Below, in pieces: positions 45,719 through 54,442 of a DNA stretch of 64,000 bases (positions are counted from its first letter, which is position 1; each line of letters begins with the position of its first letter). The stretch is from contig NZ_CP014754.1 in NCBI RefSeq assembly GCF_001447155.2, forward strand, positions 1,178,001-1,242,000, in the 5' to 3' direction. A program made the position numbers and the translations under genes. Under the pieces are notes generated by a model that was given only the letters and a program-made list of their open reading frames with translations, had not been told where the DNA came from and did no database searches. The DNA comes from Marinobacter sp. LQ44. GTDB taxonomy: Bacteria > Pseudomonadota > Gammaproteobacteria > Pseudomonadales > Oleiphilaceae.

Positions 45719-47305
45719 TTAGACGTAGCCTTGGCTCCGGAGATAGTCATCATAAGTACCGCTGAAATCGGTAATGCCATCCGCCTTCAACTCAATAATC
45801 CGAGTCGCCAGCGACGAAACAAACTCCCGATCATGGCTCACGAAAATCAGCGTGCCCGGATAGTTCTCCAGCGCCAGGTTCAGCGCCTCGATGGACTCCA
45901 TATCCAGGTGGTTGGTCGGCTCATCCATCAGCATCACGTTCGGCTTCTGCAGAATCAGCTTACCAAACAGCATCCGCCCCTGTTCACCACCGGAAATCAC
46001 CTTCACCGACTTACCGATGTCATCCCCTGAGAACAACATCCGTCCCAACGTACCGCGCACTAATTGCTCACCACCGGTAGTCCACTGGGCCATCCAATCG
46101 GTCAGGGTGTCATCCCGGGCAAAGTCGGCGGTGTGGTCCTGGGCGAAGTAACCTACCTCGGCACTGTCGGTCCATTTCACCTCGCCGGCATCCGGCTCGC
46201 AGGCACCTGCCAGACACTGCAGCAGCGTGGTTTTACCGATACCGTTTGGGCCGATGATAGCCACCCGCTCTCCCGCCTCAATCTGCAAATCCAGGTTCTT
46301 GAACAGCGGACCGTCTTCAAACCCCTTGGTCAAACCAAGCAGAGTCACCGCCTGGCGGTGCAGCTTCTTGCCCTGCTCGAAGCGGATGAACGGACTCACC
46401 CGGCTGGACGGCTTCACTTCCTCCAACTGGATCTTATCGATCTGCCTGGCGCGGGACGTGGCCTGCTTGGCCTTGGAAGCGTTGGCGGAGAAGCGGCTGA
46501 CGAACTGCTGCAGTTCCGCAATCTGGGCCTTTTTCTTGGCGTTGTCTGACAACATGCGCTCGCGGGCCTGGGTGGCGGCGGTCATGTATTCGTCATAGTT
46601 GCCCGGGAACAGGCGCAGCTCACCGTAATCCAGGTCCGCCATGTGGGTGCACACGCTGTTCAGGAAATGGCGGTCGTGGGAAATGATGATCATGGTGCTG
46701 TTGCGGGCCACCAGGATGTTTTCCAGCCAGCGGATGGTGTTGATGTCCAGGTGGTTGGTGGGCTCGTCCAGCAGCAGTACGTCCGGGTCAGAGAACAGGG
46801 CCTGGGCCAGCAGCACGCGCAGTTTCCAGCCTGGGGCCAGGGCGCTCATGGGGCCGTTGTGCTGTTCCAGGGGAATATCCAGGCCCAGCAGGAGTTCGCC
46901 GGCGCGGGATTCGGCGGTGTAGCCGTCCATTTCGGCGAATTCCACTTCCAGGTCCGCCACCGCCATGCCGTCTTCTTCGCTCATTTCCGGCAGGGAGTAG
47001 ATACGGTCCCGCTCTTTCTTCACCCGCCACAGTTCCCCATGGCCCATGATCACGGTGTCCATCACCGTGCAGTCCTCGTAGGCGAACTGATCCTGGCGGA
47101 GTTTACCGAGGCGGATGTTGGGCTCCAGCATCACCTGGCCGGCGGACGGCTCCAGGTCGCCACCGAGGATTTTCATCAGGGTGGACTTACCGCAGCCGTT
47201 GGCACCGATCAAACCGTAACGGTTGCCATTGCCGAACTTGGCGGAAACATTTTCAAACAGGGGCTTGGCCCCGAATTGCATGGTGAGATTGGCGGTGGAG
47301 ATCAA
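45719..47305 (-). CDS. ybiT: ABC-F family ATPase, YbiT-like
   Basis: This 528-residue soluble protein has two ABC nucleotide-binding domains and no membrane segment, and acts on ribosomes. Domain 1 has Walker [10 protein letters not shown] at residues 34-42 and [11 protein letters not shown]; its signature is the degenerate [10 protein letters not shown], as in YbiT. The linker [29 protein letters not shown] is typical. Domain 2 has GPNGIGKTT and [12 protein letters not shown]. It starts at TTG 47305, which aligns with the YbiT N-terminus ([14 protein letters not shown]). It is monocistronic. Confidence 0.94.
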   Translation of the reverse strand: MISTANLTMQFGAKPLFENVSAKFGNGNRYGLIGANGCGKSTLMKILGGDLEPSAGQVMLEPNIRLGKLRQDQFAYEDCTVMDTVIMGHGELWRVKKERDRIYSLPEMSEEDGMAVADLEVEFAEMDGYTAESRAGELLLGLDIPLEQHNGPMSALAPGWKLRVLLAQALFSDPDVLLLDEPTNHLDINTIRWLENILVARNSTMIIISHDRHFLNSVCTHMADLDYGELRLFPGNYDEYMTAATQARERMLSDNAKKKAQIAELQQFVSRFSANASKAKQATSRARQIDKIQLEEVKPSSRVSPFIRFEQGKKLHRQAVTLLGLTKGFEDGPLFKNLDLQIEAGERVAIIGPNGIGKTTLLQCLAGACEPDAGEVKWTDSAEVGYFAQDHTADFARDDTLTDWMAQWTTGGEQLVRGTLGRMLFSGDDIGKSVKVISGGEQGRMLFGKLILQKPNVMLMDEPTNHLDMESIEALNLALENYPGTLIFVSHDREFVSSLATRIIELKADGITDFSGTYDDYLRSQGYV

Positions 47306-47495
47306 GAAAAGAACCTGTCAGCGTAGGGGCCGGCAGCACGCCGGCAAATGAAAGCCGGCATTGTACAGGTTTGGGCGCAAGACTGTGAGGCCGCAGAAAC
47401 ACGGATAAAAAGGGCTTGCCAGCAGCAGGCTGTGAGGGCAGCATTCACGTCAGACGTTTCCGTCCATTTCTCCATCCGACAACAGGAACTTGATC

Positions 47496-47774
47496 ATGGC
47501 ACAAGCAACTGCACGCCACATTCTGGTAGACAGCGAAGCAAAATGTGAAGAACTGAAGAAGGCTATTGAAGGTGGCCAGGATTTCGCCGAAGTGGCAAAA
47601 CAGCATTCCTCCTGCCCGTCAGGCCGTAACGGTGGCGACCTGGGTTCATTCGGCCCTGGCCAGATGGTTCCCGAGTTTGACAAGGCCGTGTTCAGCAGCG
47701 ACCTGAACACCGTGATTGGGCCGATCAAGACCCAGTTTGGCTATCACCTGCTGGAAGTGACTTCCCGCAGCTAA
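47496..47774 (+). CDS. ppiC: Peptidyl-prolyl cis-trans isomerase C (parvulin)
   Basis: This 92-residue single-domain cytoplasmic parvulin catalyses prolyl isomerisation. Hallmarks are ARHILVDSEAKCEELKKAIEGGQDFAEVAKQHSSCPSGRNGGDLG, QMVPEFDKAVFS and TQFGYHLLEV. AGGAA precedes ATG 47496; an ATG six bases earlier is less well spaced. It closely follows E. coli PpiC in length and motifs. Confidence 0.95.
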   Translation: MAQATARHILVDSEAKCEELKKAIEGGQDFAEVAKQHSSCPSGRNGGDLGSFGPGQMVPEFDKAVFSSDLNTVIGPIKTQFGYHLLEVTSRS

Positions 47775-47783
47775 GCCAGTGCA

Positions 47784-47817
47784 ACTGCTGTCTGCGCTTG
47801 TCTGCGCAGACAGCAGT
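47784..47817. terminator. Bidirectional hairpin terminator, ppiC / DUF2059
   Basis: ACTGCTGTCTGCGC (47784-47797) pairs perfectly with GCGCAGACAGCAGT (47804-47817) around a 6-base loop. It sits between convergent stop codons. T runs are short, so termination efficiency is uncertain. Confidence 0.7.
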
Positions 47818-47823
47818 CGTTTG

Positions 47824-48654
47824 CTATCGAGATTCGCCTGTCCCGAAGTTCCTGAACCGCGCCAACTGGCTACCAATGGTTTCGATAGGATCTGTAATTG
47901 ACGCCTGAATGCTCTCTGTCACCACCTCGGTGAAGCGTTTACCCGACTCACTCTCCAGAAAATCCAGATACAGGCCCAGTTCCTGAACACTGATATTCCG
48001 GTAGGTGTACAAATAGCTGTCGTAAACCTGTTGCCCAACCATGCCCTGCAACATCCCACGCTGGCTCTCCAGGCGCTGCCGTAACCGTTCGTAATGCACC
48101 GAGTCACTGCTCAGGGCTGCCATGGCGGTTGCCAAACCCAACTGCACAGCAATGGTGGTATCCACTGTGGTTTCCGTTGCGCGGGAAGCCCGGTCAAAGC
48201 GTTCAAACAGCTTTTCCCGGGTAGTGCCCTTGTAAGCTTCGTTGAGCTCTCCGGCACGGCTTCGTACCTCTGACCAGGCGGCAGGTGCAGACGCAGCTAT
48301 CTCCGCACGGGATATCTTCTGCGCAACCGGCGTCTGGTACCAGGCATGAACCTCCTCAAGCTGTTTGTTCGTTAACGACTCATCCAGGCTGTCCACCAGC
48401 TTACGCTCGATGTCCTCTGCCCTGTAGCTGCTGCTGACCACATAACCGATAGTATCCGCCACCATCGGCGGCACCTGGCCGCTCTGTTTGAGACCGTCCC
48501 GTATACCCTGACTCATCATGGCCGGGTACTGGCCCACGATGTCATCAATGGGCGATGCCGCCAGAACGTCACGGGCATCCGTTGATGCATGGGCCGTTCC
48601 CGACAACACAAGCCCGGCAACTAAAAGAGGTTTAACTAGGGTGATCAGTCTCAT
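47824..48654 (-). CDS. Secreted DUF2059-family protein
   Basis: This 276-residue protein has a signal peptide (residues 1-23, cleavage after AHA-S). The rest is largely helical, with a central DUF2059-like region (VDSLDESLTNKQLEEVHAWYQTPVAQKISRAE) and a second copy-like segment, YRNISVQELGLYLDFLESESGKRFTEVVTESI. The two look like an internal duplication. It is a periplasmic protein of unknown role and is monocistronic. Confidence 0.82.
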   Translation of the reverse strand: MRLITLVKPLLVAGLVLSGTAHASTDARDVLAASPIDDIVGQYPAMMSQGIRDGLKQSGQVPPMVADTIGYVVSSSYRAEDIERKLVDSLDESLTNKQLEEVHAWYQTPVAQKISRAEIAASAPAAWSEVRSRAGELNEAYKGTTREKLFERFDRASRATETTVDTTIAVQLGLATAMAALSSDSVHYERLRQRLESQRGMLQGMVGQQVYDSYLYTYRNISVQELGLYLDFLESESGKRFTEVVTESIQASITDPIETIGSQLARFRNFGTGESR

Positions 48655-48744
48655 TTCTCTATTATCCTGTTACTGCGATGGCCCTGTTTATGACACGCCT
48701 GAAGCCATTACGGCAAGTGCCCCAAGGCCTTTGGAGATGACAGT

Positions 48745-49473
48745 TTGGTAGGGATGTGGCGCAGACGAACCCGAAAGTCCCGGAATATCCGCAACAAGCG
48801 ATTTAATGTGTGGCGCTCCCGCATCCGCTGGTACGGTCTGTCCTTGCTGGGGCTGGTGATCGGCACCTGGGCCACCCTGCGTTTCAGCCTGCTGGCCCCG
48901 GAACCTCCGGCCAACCCGGAAAACATCTGTGAGATCTTCCGGGAGCATACGGTGTGGTACGACTATGCCCGGGCCTCCGAGGATAAATGGGGCACCCCCA
49001 TCGCCACACAACTGGCTTTCGTCTATTACGAATCATCTTTCCGGAGCCATGCCCGGCCGCCCCGCACCCGGCTTTGGGGACTGATTCCCTGGAAGCGTCC
49101 CACCACTGCCTACGGCTATGCCCAGGCACTTGACCCCGCCTGGGGCGAGTATCTGGCCGCCAGTAATGCCACCTGGCGAACCGTGCGCACCGACATGCAA
49201 TACGCACTGGATTTTGTCGGCTGGTACAACCACCTCAGCAACCGCGAGCTCGGCATTCCATTCAGCGCACCCAGGCAGCTTTACCTGGCCTATCATGAAG
49301 GCCGTGGCGGCTACGCTCGCCGAACGTTCGAACAGAAACCGGCTATACAATCCCTTGCCCAAAGGGTTCAGAACCGCGCCTTTCGCTACGACAATCAGTT
49401 AAAGCAGTGCGAAGCGGAGTTCCAATGTTGGCGCTGGTACCAGTTCTGGCCGTTCTGCAAGGCCGACGCTTAG
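48745..49473 (+). CDS. SLT-type transglycosylase-like membrane protein
   Basis: This 242-residue protein has a basic N-terminus, one transmembrane helix (about residues 28-48) and a periplasmic lytic-transglycosylase-like domain: IATQLAFVYYESSFRSHARPP with the candidate catalytic Glu, TAYGYAQALDPAWGEY, and LYLAYHEGRGGYARRTF. TTG 48745 is used because GGAG ends eight bases before it; the ATG at 48754 would abut a weaker site. It converges with a LysR gene two bases away. It probably acts in cell-wall remodelling. Confidence 0.82.
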   Translation: MVGMWRRRTRKSRNIRNKRFNVWRSRIRWYGLSLLGLVIGTWATLRFSLLAPEPPANPENICEIFREHTVWYDYARASEDKWGTPIATQLAFVYYESSFRSHARPPRTRLWGLIPWKRPTTAYGYAQALDPAWGEYLAASNATWRTVRTDMQYALDFVGWYNHLSNRELGIPFSAPRQLYLAYHEGRGGYARRTFEQKPAIQSLAQRVQNRAFRYDNQLKQCEAEFQCWRWYQFWPFCKADA

Positions 49474-49475
49474 GT

Positions 49476-50375
49476 TCAGAGCGACGCGCTTATCTCAATG
49501 GCAGATTCCAGCGCTTTCAGGCGATCAACCAGAAACTCCATGACGATGCGCACACGAGCCATCTGCTGGGTGTCCTGGTTTACGTGCAGCCACAAGTCCA
49601 CGCTCTCGCCCTCCAGTGGGTCTGATAGCCTGCGCAGCTCTCTCGCGGCTTCGCCCAGATAGCAGGGCAACACGGCCAACCCCGCGCCAGACCTGGCCAG
49701 GGTTGCCATGGATTGCAGGCTGTTGCAGCGAATCACCGAGGAGACGTTCTTCAAGTGCTTGCGATACCAACGCCCGGTCGCCAGATGGCTGAAACTCTCA
49801 TCCGGCAGTATCCAGGTGCAGTCCTCCGGGTGGTTCTCGATATCCATATTGCGGTGTCGGCGGCAGTATCGGGCGGCCCCGTAGACAGCGGAATCCGCCG
49901 CGGCAATGCGCTCGCCTTCCAGGGTCGCCTGGGGTTTATTCTCCGGCCGTAAGGTCAGGTCGGCTTCCCGGTGGCTGAGGTTCGCCACATCGTTATCGGT
50001 CAGCACCTCCAGTTCGATATCCGGATAGGCGTGGACCAGTTCCGCCAGGATCGGCCCGAGCAGCTCATTCAGCATGGCATCTTCGGCCGCCACCCGGACC
50101 TTGCCCACCGGCGCGGCATCGTCACCGACCAGTTTGCGTTCCAGGTTTTCCACATCGGTCGCCAACCGTTGGGCCTCCCGAAACGCCATTTCGCCAACCG
50201 GGGTGAGCTGCAATCCATCGCGGTTGCGTTCGAAGAACTGCACCCCCAACGACTCTTCCATCTGATCAAGTCGTCGTAAAACAGTGGTTTGGTGTACACC
50301 CAGCAATTCACCGGCTTTCGCCAGCGTTCCACCTATTGCCAGAGCCCGTATGTATCGAAGATAATCCCAGTCCAT
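49476..50375 (-). CDS. LysR-family transcriptional regulator
   Basis: The product has 299 residues. The N-terminal winged HTH spans about residues 1-60 (LRYIRALAIGGTLAKAGELLGVHQTTVLRRLDQMEESLGVQFFERNRDGLQLTPVG). A two-lobed effector domain follows (VRVAAEDAMLNELLGPILAELVHAYPDIELEVL). It is divergent from the small basic protein at 50504 and may control it. The effector is unknown. Confidence 0.92.
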   Translation of the reverse strand: MDWDYLRYIRALAIGGTLAKAGELLGVHQTTVLRRLDQMEESLGVQFFERNRDGLQLTPVGEMAFREAQRLATDVENLERKLVGDDAAPVGKVRVAAEDAMLNELLGPILAELVHAYPDIELEVLTDNDVANLSHREADLTLRPENKPQATLEGERIAAADSAVYGAARYCRRHRNMDIENHPEDCTWILPDESFSHLATGRWYRKHLKNVSSVIRCNSLQSMATLARSGAGLAVLPCYLGEAARELRRLSDPLEGESVDLWLHVNQDTQQMARVRIVMEFLVDRLKALESAIEISASL

Positions 50376-50416
50376 AGTTACTGCATATTCGCAACGTGAG
50401 TACGGATTTTAACGTA

Positions 50417-50445
50417 TTCAAACTGCAAATAAGAACTCCTAGAAT
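50417..50445 (+). promoter_or_regulatory. Candidate promoter of the 64-residue gene
   Basis: TTCAAA (50417-50422) and TAGAAT (50440-50445) have a 17-base spacer and lie 58 bases before the small gene. They sit in the intergenic region shared with the divergent LysR gene, a typical site for LysR control. Confidence 0.45.
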
Positions 50446-50503
50446 AGTCGTTAAATTAAAGATAGATCGCTAATTAATCCACCAGACAAAGGAGGAAGGC
50501 GCT

Positions 50504-50698
50504 ATGACCGAGAGCCATATCGCAACCGTAAACCCGCTGCCGTCAAGTATCCTCCACAACAGTACCGAGGTCAGGCGCCAGTATACCCGTGCTGCTGCAC
50601 AGCAGGCGATGCAGTTTTTCAGCCGTAAGGTGCGGATTTTCAACCGCAAAGCGGCTGCAGTTGCGCCAGACATGCCTCAGGTACAGGGCGGTCACTGA
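50504..50698 (+). CDS. Small basic protein (64 residues)
   Basis: This 64-residue basic protein (…YTRAAAQQAMQFFSRKVRIFNRKAAAVAP…) has a near-perfect AAAGGAGGAA ribosome site, its own promoter candidate and a strong terminator, all of which support a real gene. It has no membrane segment. The central Arg/Lys-Phe helix is reminiscent of DUF1127-type peptides but lacks their WR motif. The family is not recognised. Confidence 0.65.
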   Translation: MTESHIATVNPLPSSILHNSTEVRRQYTRAAAQQAMQFFSRKVRIFNRKAAAVAPDMPQVQGGH

Positions 50699-50730
50699 GG
50701 TTACCGGAACCCGGTAGCCTACGCACAAAT

Positions 50731-50765
50731 AAAAACGCCGGCATGGACACATGCCGGCGTTTTTT
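50731..50765. terminator. Strong bidirectional terminator
   Basis: AAAAACGCCGGCATG and CATGCCGGCGTTTTT form a perfect stem with a GACA loop, with A and T tracts on opposite sides. It serves both the small basic protein gene and the convergent acyl-CoA synthetase gene. Confidence 0.93.
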
Positions 50766-50789
50766 ATCGCGTATATAGGCAGGTTCTGA

Positions 50790-52472
50790 TCAGAATTCCC
50801 AGATTACCTTCCGCTTCTGGCCGAACCATTCGTCCATTTTCTGGTTATAGAAGTCCTCGATCACGTTCCGCTTGATCTTCATGGTCGGCGTCAACATGCC
50901 GTTTTCCATAGTCCAGGGCTCCTTGACCACCACCACAAAGGCCACTTTCTCATGGGCCTCGCTCTGGGCGTTGACGGCATCCAGCTCCTGGGCGAGCTCC
51001 TGTTCCAGTTCTCCCCGGTCGCCACCGCGTTCCAGCTCGTCCCGGGCCTCTTCTGACAACAACACCATCAGGCAAGGTTGAGGCTGGTTGGCACCGGCTA
51101 CACACACCACCTCGGCTTTCGGATGATTGAACCGGTTCTCGATGGGCACCGGCACTACATATTTGCCCTTGGAGGTTTTGAACAGATCCTTCACCCGGCC
51201 AGTGATACGCAGGCAGCCATCCTGGTCGATTTCACCCATATCGCCAGTTTTGAGGAAGCCGTCATCGGTCAGGTCCTCTTTGGTCTTTTCTTCATTTTTA
51301 TAGTAGCCCAGCATCTGGCCGGGGCTCTTGACCTGAACCTCACCACCTTCGCCAATGCGGTGTGTAACACCAGGGTTCGCCATGCCGACCGTACCCACCT
51401 TGGCCTGGCCGGGGCGGTTGGCGTGGGAGTAACCGAAGTTCTCCGACATGCCATACACTTCCAGCAGCTCCAGACCAAGGCCCCGATACCAACCGATAAT
51501 CTCTCCAGACAACGGTGCCGCGCCGGTCAGGGCAGCACGGCAATGGTCCAGGCCCAGCTGTTTGAGCACCTTCTTTTTAACCAGAGAGTTCAGGATCGGA
51601 ATATTGAACAGGATTTTCTGTTTCTTGGGCGGCAGCTTGGCATTCACACCCAGGTAGAACTTCATCCACAGGCGCGGTACCGAGAAGAACAACGTGGGCC
51701 TGGCCCGCTGCAAGTCCTCCTGGAAGGTATCCAGGGAGTTGGCAAAGTACAGGTGGAAACCGTAGTAAAGAGACTGGGTTTCAACCGCTGCCCGCTCCGC
51801 CACGTGGGCCAGCGGCAGGTAAGACAGCATGCGTTCGTTGGAGGATACCGGGAACAGTTGCTGCAGACCATCCGCCACCGAAATCATGGTGCGGAAGCTG
51901 TGCATCACGCCCTTGGGCCGGCCGGTACTGCCAGAGGTGTACACGATGGTGGCCAGCGCATCCGGGTCAGGCAGTTTTGGCTCAGCGGGCGACTGCTCTT
52001 TGATGATTTCCTGCCACTTCGGAGTGTCATCGCGCGGCGACAAAGGCAGAGACACAATGGGCAGGTCAGTAGGAATATGATGCTTGATGTCGTTCCAGCC
52101 GTCCGCCGTACCGTCCAGCTTACCCAGGAACAACAGTTTAGCCTCACTGTGTTCAAGGATATAAGCAGCCGTTTCACCATTCAGGGTCGGGTAAAGTGGC
52201 ACGCTGACATGGCCGGCTGCCCAAATGGCCAGATCCGACAGTATCCAATGCGCGCTATTCTTGCCCAGAATGCCGATGTTGCTGTGCTCTGGCAGACCAA
52301 GGCTGTTCAGGTAGGCGGCCATCCGTGACACCTGATCGGCAGCCTGCGCCCAGGTGATGTCTTCCACCCGGCCATCGGGGAACGGCTGGGTCAGGTAAAC
52401 GTTATCGGGAGTATGTTGGGCCCAGTAGTACAGGCAGTGCAAAGACGTCTGCTTTTGTGGGTCTATAGCCAT
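50790..52472 (-). CDS. Long-chain acyl-CoA synthetase-like AMP-binding protein
   Basis: This 560-residue adenylate-forming enzyme has ATIVYTSGSTGRPKGVMHS near residue 172, LSYLPLAHVAERA, VYGMSENFG near 343, the TGDMGEID motif near 415, GRVKDLFKTSKGKYVVPVPIENR, and the C-terminal TMKIKRNVIEDFY. The KGKYVVPVPIE segment is typical of long-chain acyl-CoA synthetases of the eukaryote-like group. It probably activates long-chain fatty acids. It is distinct from the AlkK-like ligase at 23755 and is monocistronic. Confidence 0.9.
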   Translation of the reverse strand: MAIDPQKQTSLHCLYYWAQHTPDNVYLTQPFPDGRVEDITWAQAADQVSRMAAYLNSLGLPEHSNIGILGKNSAHWILSDLAIWAAGHVSVPLYPTLNGETAAYILEHSEAKLLFLGKLDGTADGWNDIKHHIPTDLPIVSLPLSPRDDTPKWQEIIKEQSPAEPKLPDPDALATIVYTSGSTGRPKGVMHSFRTMISVADGLQQLFPVSSNERMLSYLPLAHVAERAAVETQSLYYGFHLYFANSLDTFQEDLQRARPTLFFSVPRLWMKFYLGVNAKLPPKKQKILFNIPILNSLVKKKVLKQLGLDHCRAALTGAAPLSGEIIGWYRGLGLELLEVYGMSENFGYSHANRPGQAKVGTVGMANPGVTHRIGEGGEVQVKSPGQMLGYYKNEEKTKEDLTDDGFLKTGDMGEIDQDGCLRITGRVKDLFKTSKGKYVVPVPIENRFNHPKAEVVCVAGANQPQPCLMVLLSEEARDELERGGDRGELEQELAQELDAVNAQSEAHEKVAFVVVVKEPWTMENGMLTPTMKIKRNVIEDFYNQKMDEWFGQKRKVIWEF

Positions 52473-52701
52473 GGTGGCTCCTTGTTGTTGTTATCTTCGG
52501 TTGTCTGGAATCGCTTTTTATTGTTGCATTCATACTAGCCAACTTTTCCGCGCGCTCAATAGCAATAAACATCCCGGAAGTTGACCAATTAGCTCGAAGC
52601 TGCGACGCACCTCCCAAAATATTTCGTGACATCCATCAAGCCTGGTCTAGATTAAGACGTATCGCGTATTGCTGACCAATACCACAGGAGAACGTCGCCC
52701 A

Positions 52702-52809
52702 ATGAGAACCTCGACTCGCTCTGCTTTGATCTTCCCCGCCTGGGCCGTAATACTCATCGGTTCTGGCGCCTTTCTCTATACCGCCTATGCGGGCTTTCTC
52801 GGATCCTGA
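52702..52809 (+). CDS. 35-residue single-span membrane peptide
   Basis: ATG 52702 follows AGGAG at a normal distance. The peptide starts MRTSTRSALIFPAWAVILI and continues to ...YAGFLGS: a basic N-terminus and one hydrophobic helix of about 22 residues. This is the design of transporter accessory peptides or membrane-regulatory microproteins. It stands alone between the acyl-CoA synthetase promoter and the Lrp gene. No transporter adjoins it. The family is unknown. Confidence 0.55.
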   Translation: MRTSTRSALIFPAWAVILIGSGAFLYTAYAGFLGS

Positions 52810-52816
52810 GCGCCAG

Positions 52817-53245
52817 CTAACGCCTGAAACGGGTCTCAAGCACGACCGCCGAGTTAGTCCGCTCAACCCCTTCAAGGTTCCCGATGTCGTCTAATACACG
52901 GCTCAATTCCTCCAGTGATTGAGCCTGGACGATGGCAATCAGGTCGTACTCCCCACTGACCGAAAATAACTGACAGACCTGAGTAATCTGCTCCAGTTCG
53001 GCGTTGGTGCGGGCGGTGAGTTTCTGGTGCACTTTAACCGACACATGGGCCTCCACCTGATTGGCAGCGTATTCGCCGCCCAGCAGCAAGGTATAGCCAC
53101 GAATGATTCCCTGCGCCTCCAGTTTCGCCAGTCTGTTTTGTACGGTAGAACGGGAAACATGCAGTCCCTTAGCCAGGTCTGTCACACTGGCCCGAGCATT
53201 CTGCCGGAGCAGTCCCAACAGTTTCTGATCTTGCGTACTAATCAT
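52817..53245 (-). CDS. Lrp/AsnC-family regulator
   Basis: This 142-residue regulator has an N-terminal HTH (QDQKLLGLLRQNARASVTDLAKGLHVSRSTVQNRLAKLEAQGIIRGY) and a C-terminal RAM ligand-binding domain (AHVSVKVHQKL...VCQLFSVSGEYDLIAIVQAQSLEELSRVLDDIGNLEGVERTNSAVVLETRF). The ATG at 53245 gives the normal family length; a 149-residue in-frame extension upstream is antisense to astA and spurious. It is divergent from the astA-like gene, suggesting amino-acid-dependent control of it. Confidence 0.92.
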   Translation of the reverse strand: MISTQDQKLLGLLRQNARASVTDLAKGLHVSRSTVQNRLAKLEAQGIIRGYTLLLGGEYAANQVEAHVSVKVHQKLTARTNAELEQITQVCQLFSVSGEYDLIAIVQAQSLEELSRVLDDIGNLEGVERTNSAVVLETRFRR

Positions 53246-53362
53246 TTTGATTACCTGATTCGTCGATATGTATAAATTATAGACCATTTCGACCAATTTG
53301 AATCTACAGATCGGCATAGACAGCCGCCATACTGAACCCAAACAACATTCAGGATGTCGGCT

Positions 53363-54442
53363 ATGTTGATCCGCCCTATCACACTCCGGGACCTTAATCC
53401 CCTTTATCAGATTGCCGTTGAGTCCGGACCGGGATTCACATCCCTGATGCCAGACCGGGACGCGCTGGCACAGAAGATCGAGCATTCCATTAAGAGCTTT
53501 GAGCGGTGCGCAGCCAATCCCACTTACGAGCAATATCTGTTTGTTCTTGAGGATGAAGACAGCGAAGTGATCATGGGCACGACTGGCATCCAGGCCAGCG
53601 TCGGGCTCGACCGCCCGTTGCACCACTTCAAACGCGACAGAACGATCGGGCCAGCAGGCCTCGCCAGAGAAACCCTGACCCGTTGCGAGCACTACGCGGG
53701 CTGCACCGAGATCTGTTCACTGTATCTTCGCCCGGAATACCGCCAGGCCAATGCCGGTAAACTCCTCTCGAAAGTCCGGTTTCTATTTATGGCGCTGCAC
53801 CCAGAGCGTTTCGCAAACACGGTAATAGCAGAGATGCGGGGTGTGTCTGACACTCATGGCCACTCGCCTTTCTGGAACTGGCTGAGACATCAGGTGGTCG
53901 ATCTGGATTTTTCCACGGTAACGCAACTCTCCGCCCAGAGTGATGCGCGCTTTCTGGAACAACTTGTTCCCCCTGGCCCGTTCGACATTGCAGACATGGC
54001 CATTGAAGCTCAGGCAGTCATCGGCCAGGTTCACCAGGACACCCGCCCGGCGCTACACTTGCTGAAACAGGAAGGATTCCGCCATCGTGGACTGGTGGAT
54101 CTTTTCGATGCCGGACCGACCATTGAATGCGCACGGGATGCCATCACCAGTGTTCGCAACAGCGGGCTATACCGGGGCTTATATGGCGGCCCCCGGATTG
54201 CCGGCCACAACGGGTCTCCGCTGATTGTGGCCAACGGCCAGTGTTCCGGATTCCGTGCAACGATCATCGATTCGTTGCCAGGGGTAGATGGATTGGATCA
54301 ACTTCCGCTGCCGGCGGGCATTCAGCGAAAGCTGGGCTTGAATGGTGGAGACCCGATCTGGGCCCTACCCCTGGTCAAAAACCACCCCACACTGAACACA
54401 AGTGAGATGAGTGCTCACCAGGAGTTCCGCCATGCACAATGA
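53363..54442 (+). CDS. astA: Arginine N-succinyltransferase-like protein
   Basis: This protein of about 359 residues has the AstA layout: LIRPITLRDLNPLYQIAVESGPGFTSLMPDRDAL, then CTEICSLYLRPEYRQANAGKLLSKVRFLFMALHPERFANTVIAEMRGVSDTHGHSPFWNWL near residues 110-170, and EAQAVIGQVHQDTRPALHLLKQEGFRHRGLVDLFDAGPTIEC near 215-255. AstA transfers succinyl from succinyl-CoA to arginine or ornithine. ATG 53363 is preferred because AGGA is eight bases upstream and it aligns with AstA starts. No other ast genes are nearby; it overlaps a DUF1338 gene instead. Confidence 0.88.
   Translation: MLIRPITLRDLNPLYQIAVESGPGFTSLMPDRDALAQKIEHSIKSFERCAANPTYEQYLFVLEDEDSEVIMGTTGIQASVGLDRPLHHFKRDRTIGPAGLARETLTRCEHYAGCTEICSLYLRPEYRQANAGKLLSKVRFLFMALHPERFANTVIAEMRGVSDTHGHSPFWNWLRHQVVDLDFSTVTQLSAQSDARFLEQLVPPGPFDIADMAIEAQAVIGQVHQDTRPALHLLKQEGFRHRGLVDLFDAGPTIECARDAITSVRNSGLYRGLYGGPRIAGHNGSPLIVANGQCSGFRATIIDSLPGVDGLDQLPLPAGIQRKLGLNGGDPIWALPLVKNHPTLNTSEMSAHQEFRHAQ

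Noticed and set aside
53246..53692. 149-residue N-terminal extension of the Lrp regulator
   Set aside because: It is antisense to astA, and the ATG at 53245 gives the normal Lrp length.
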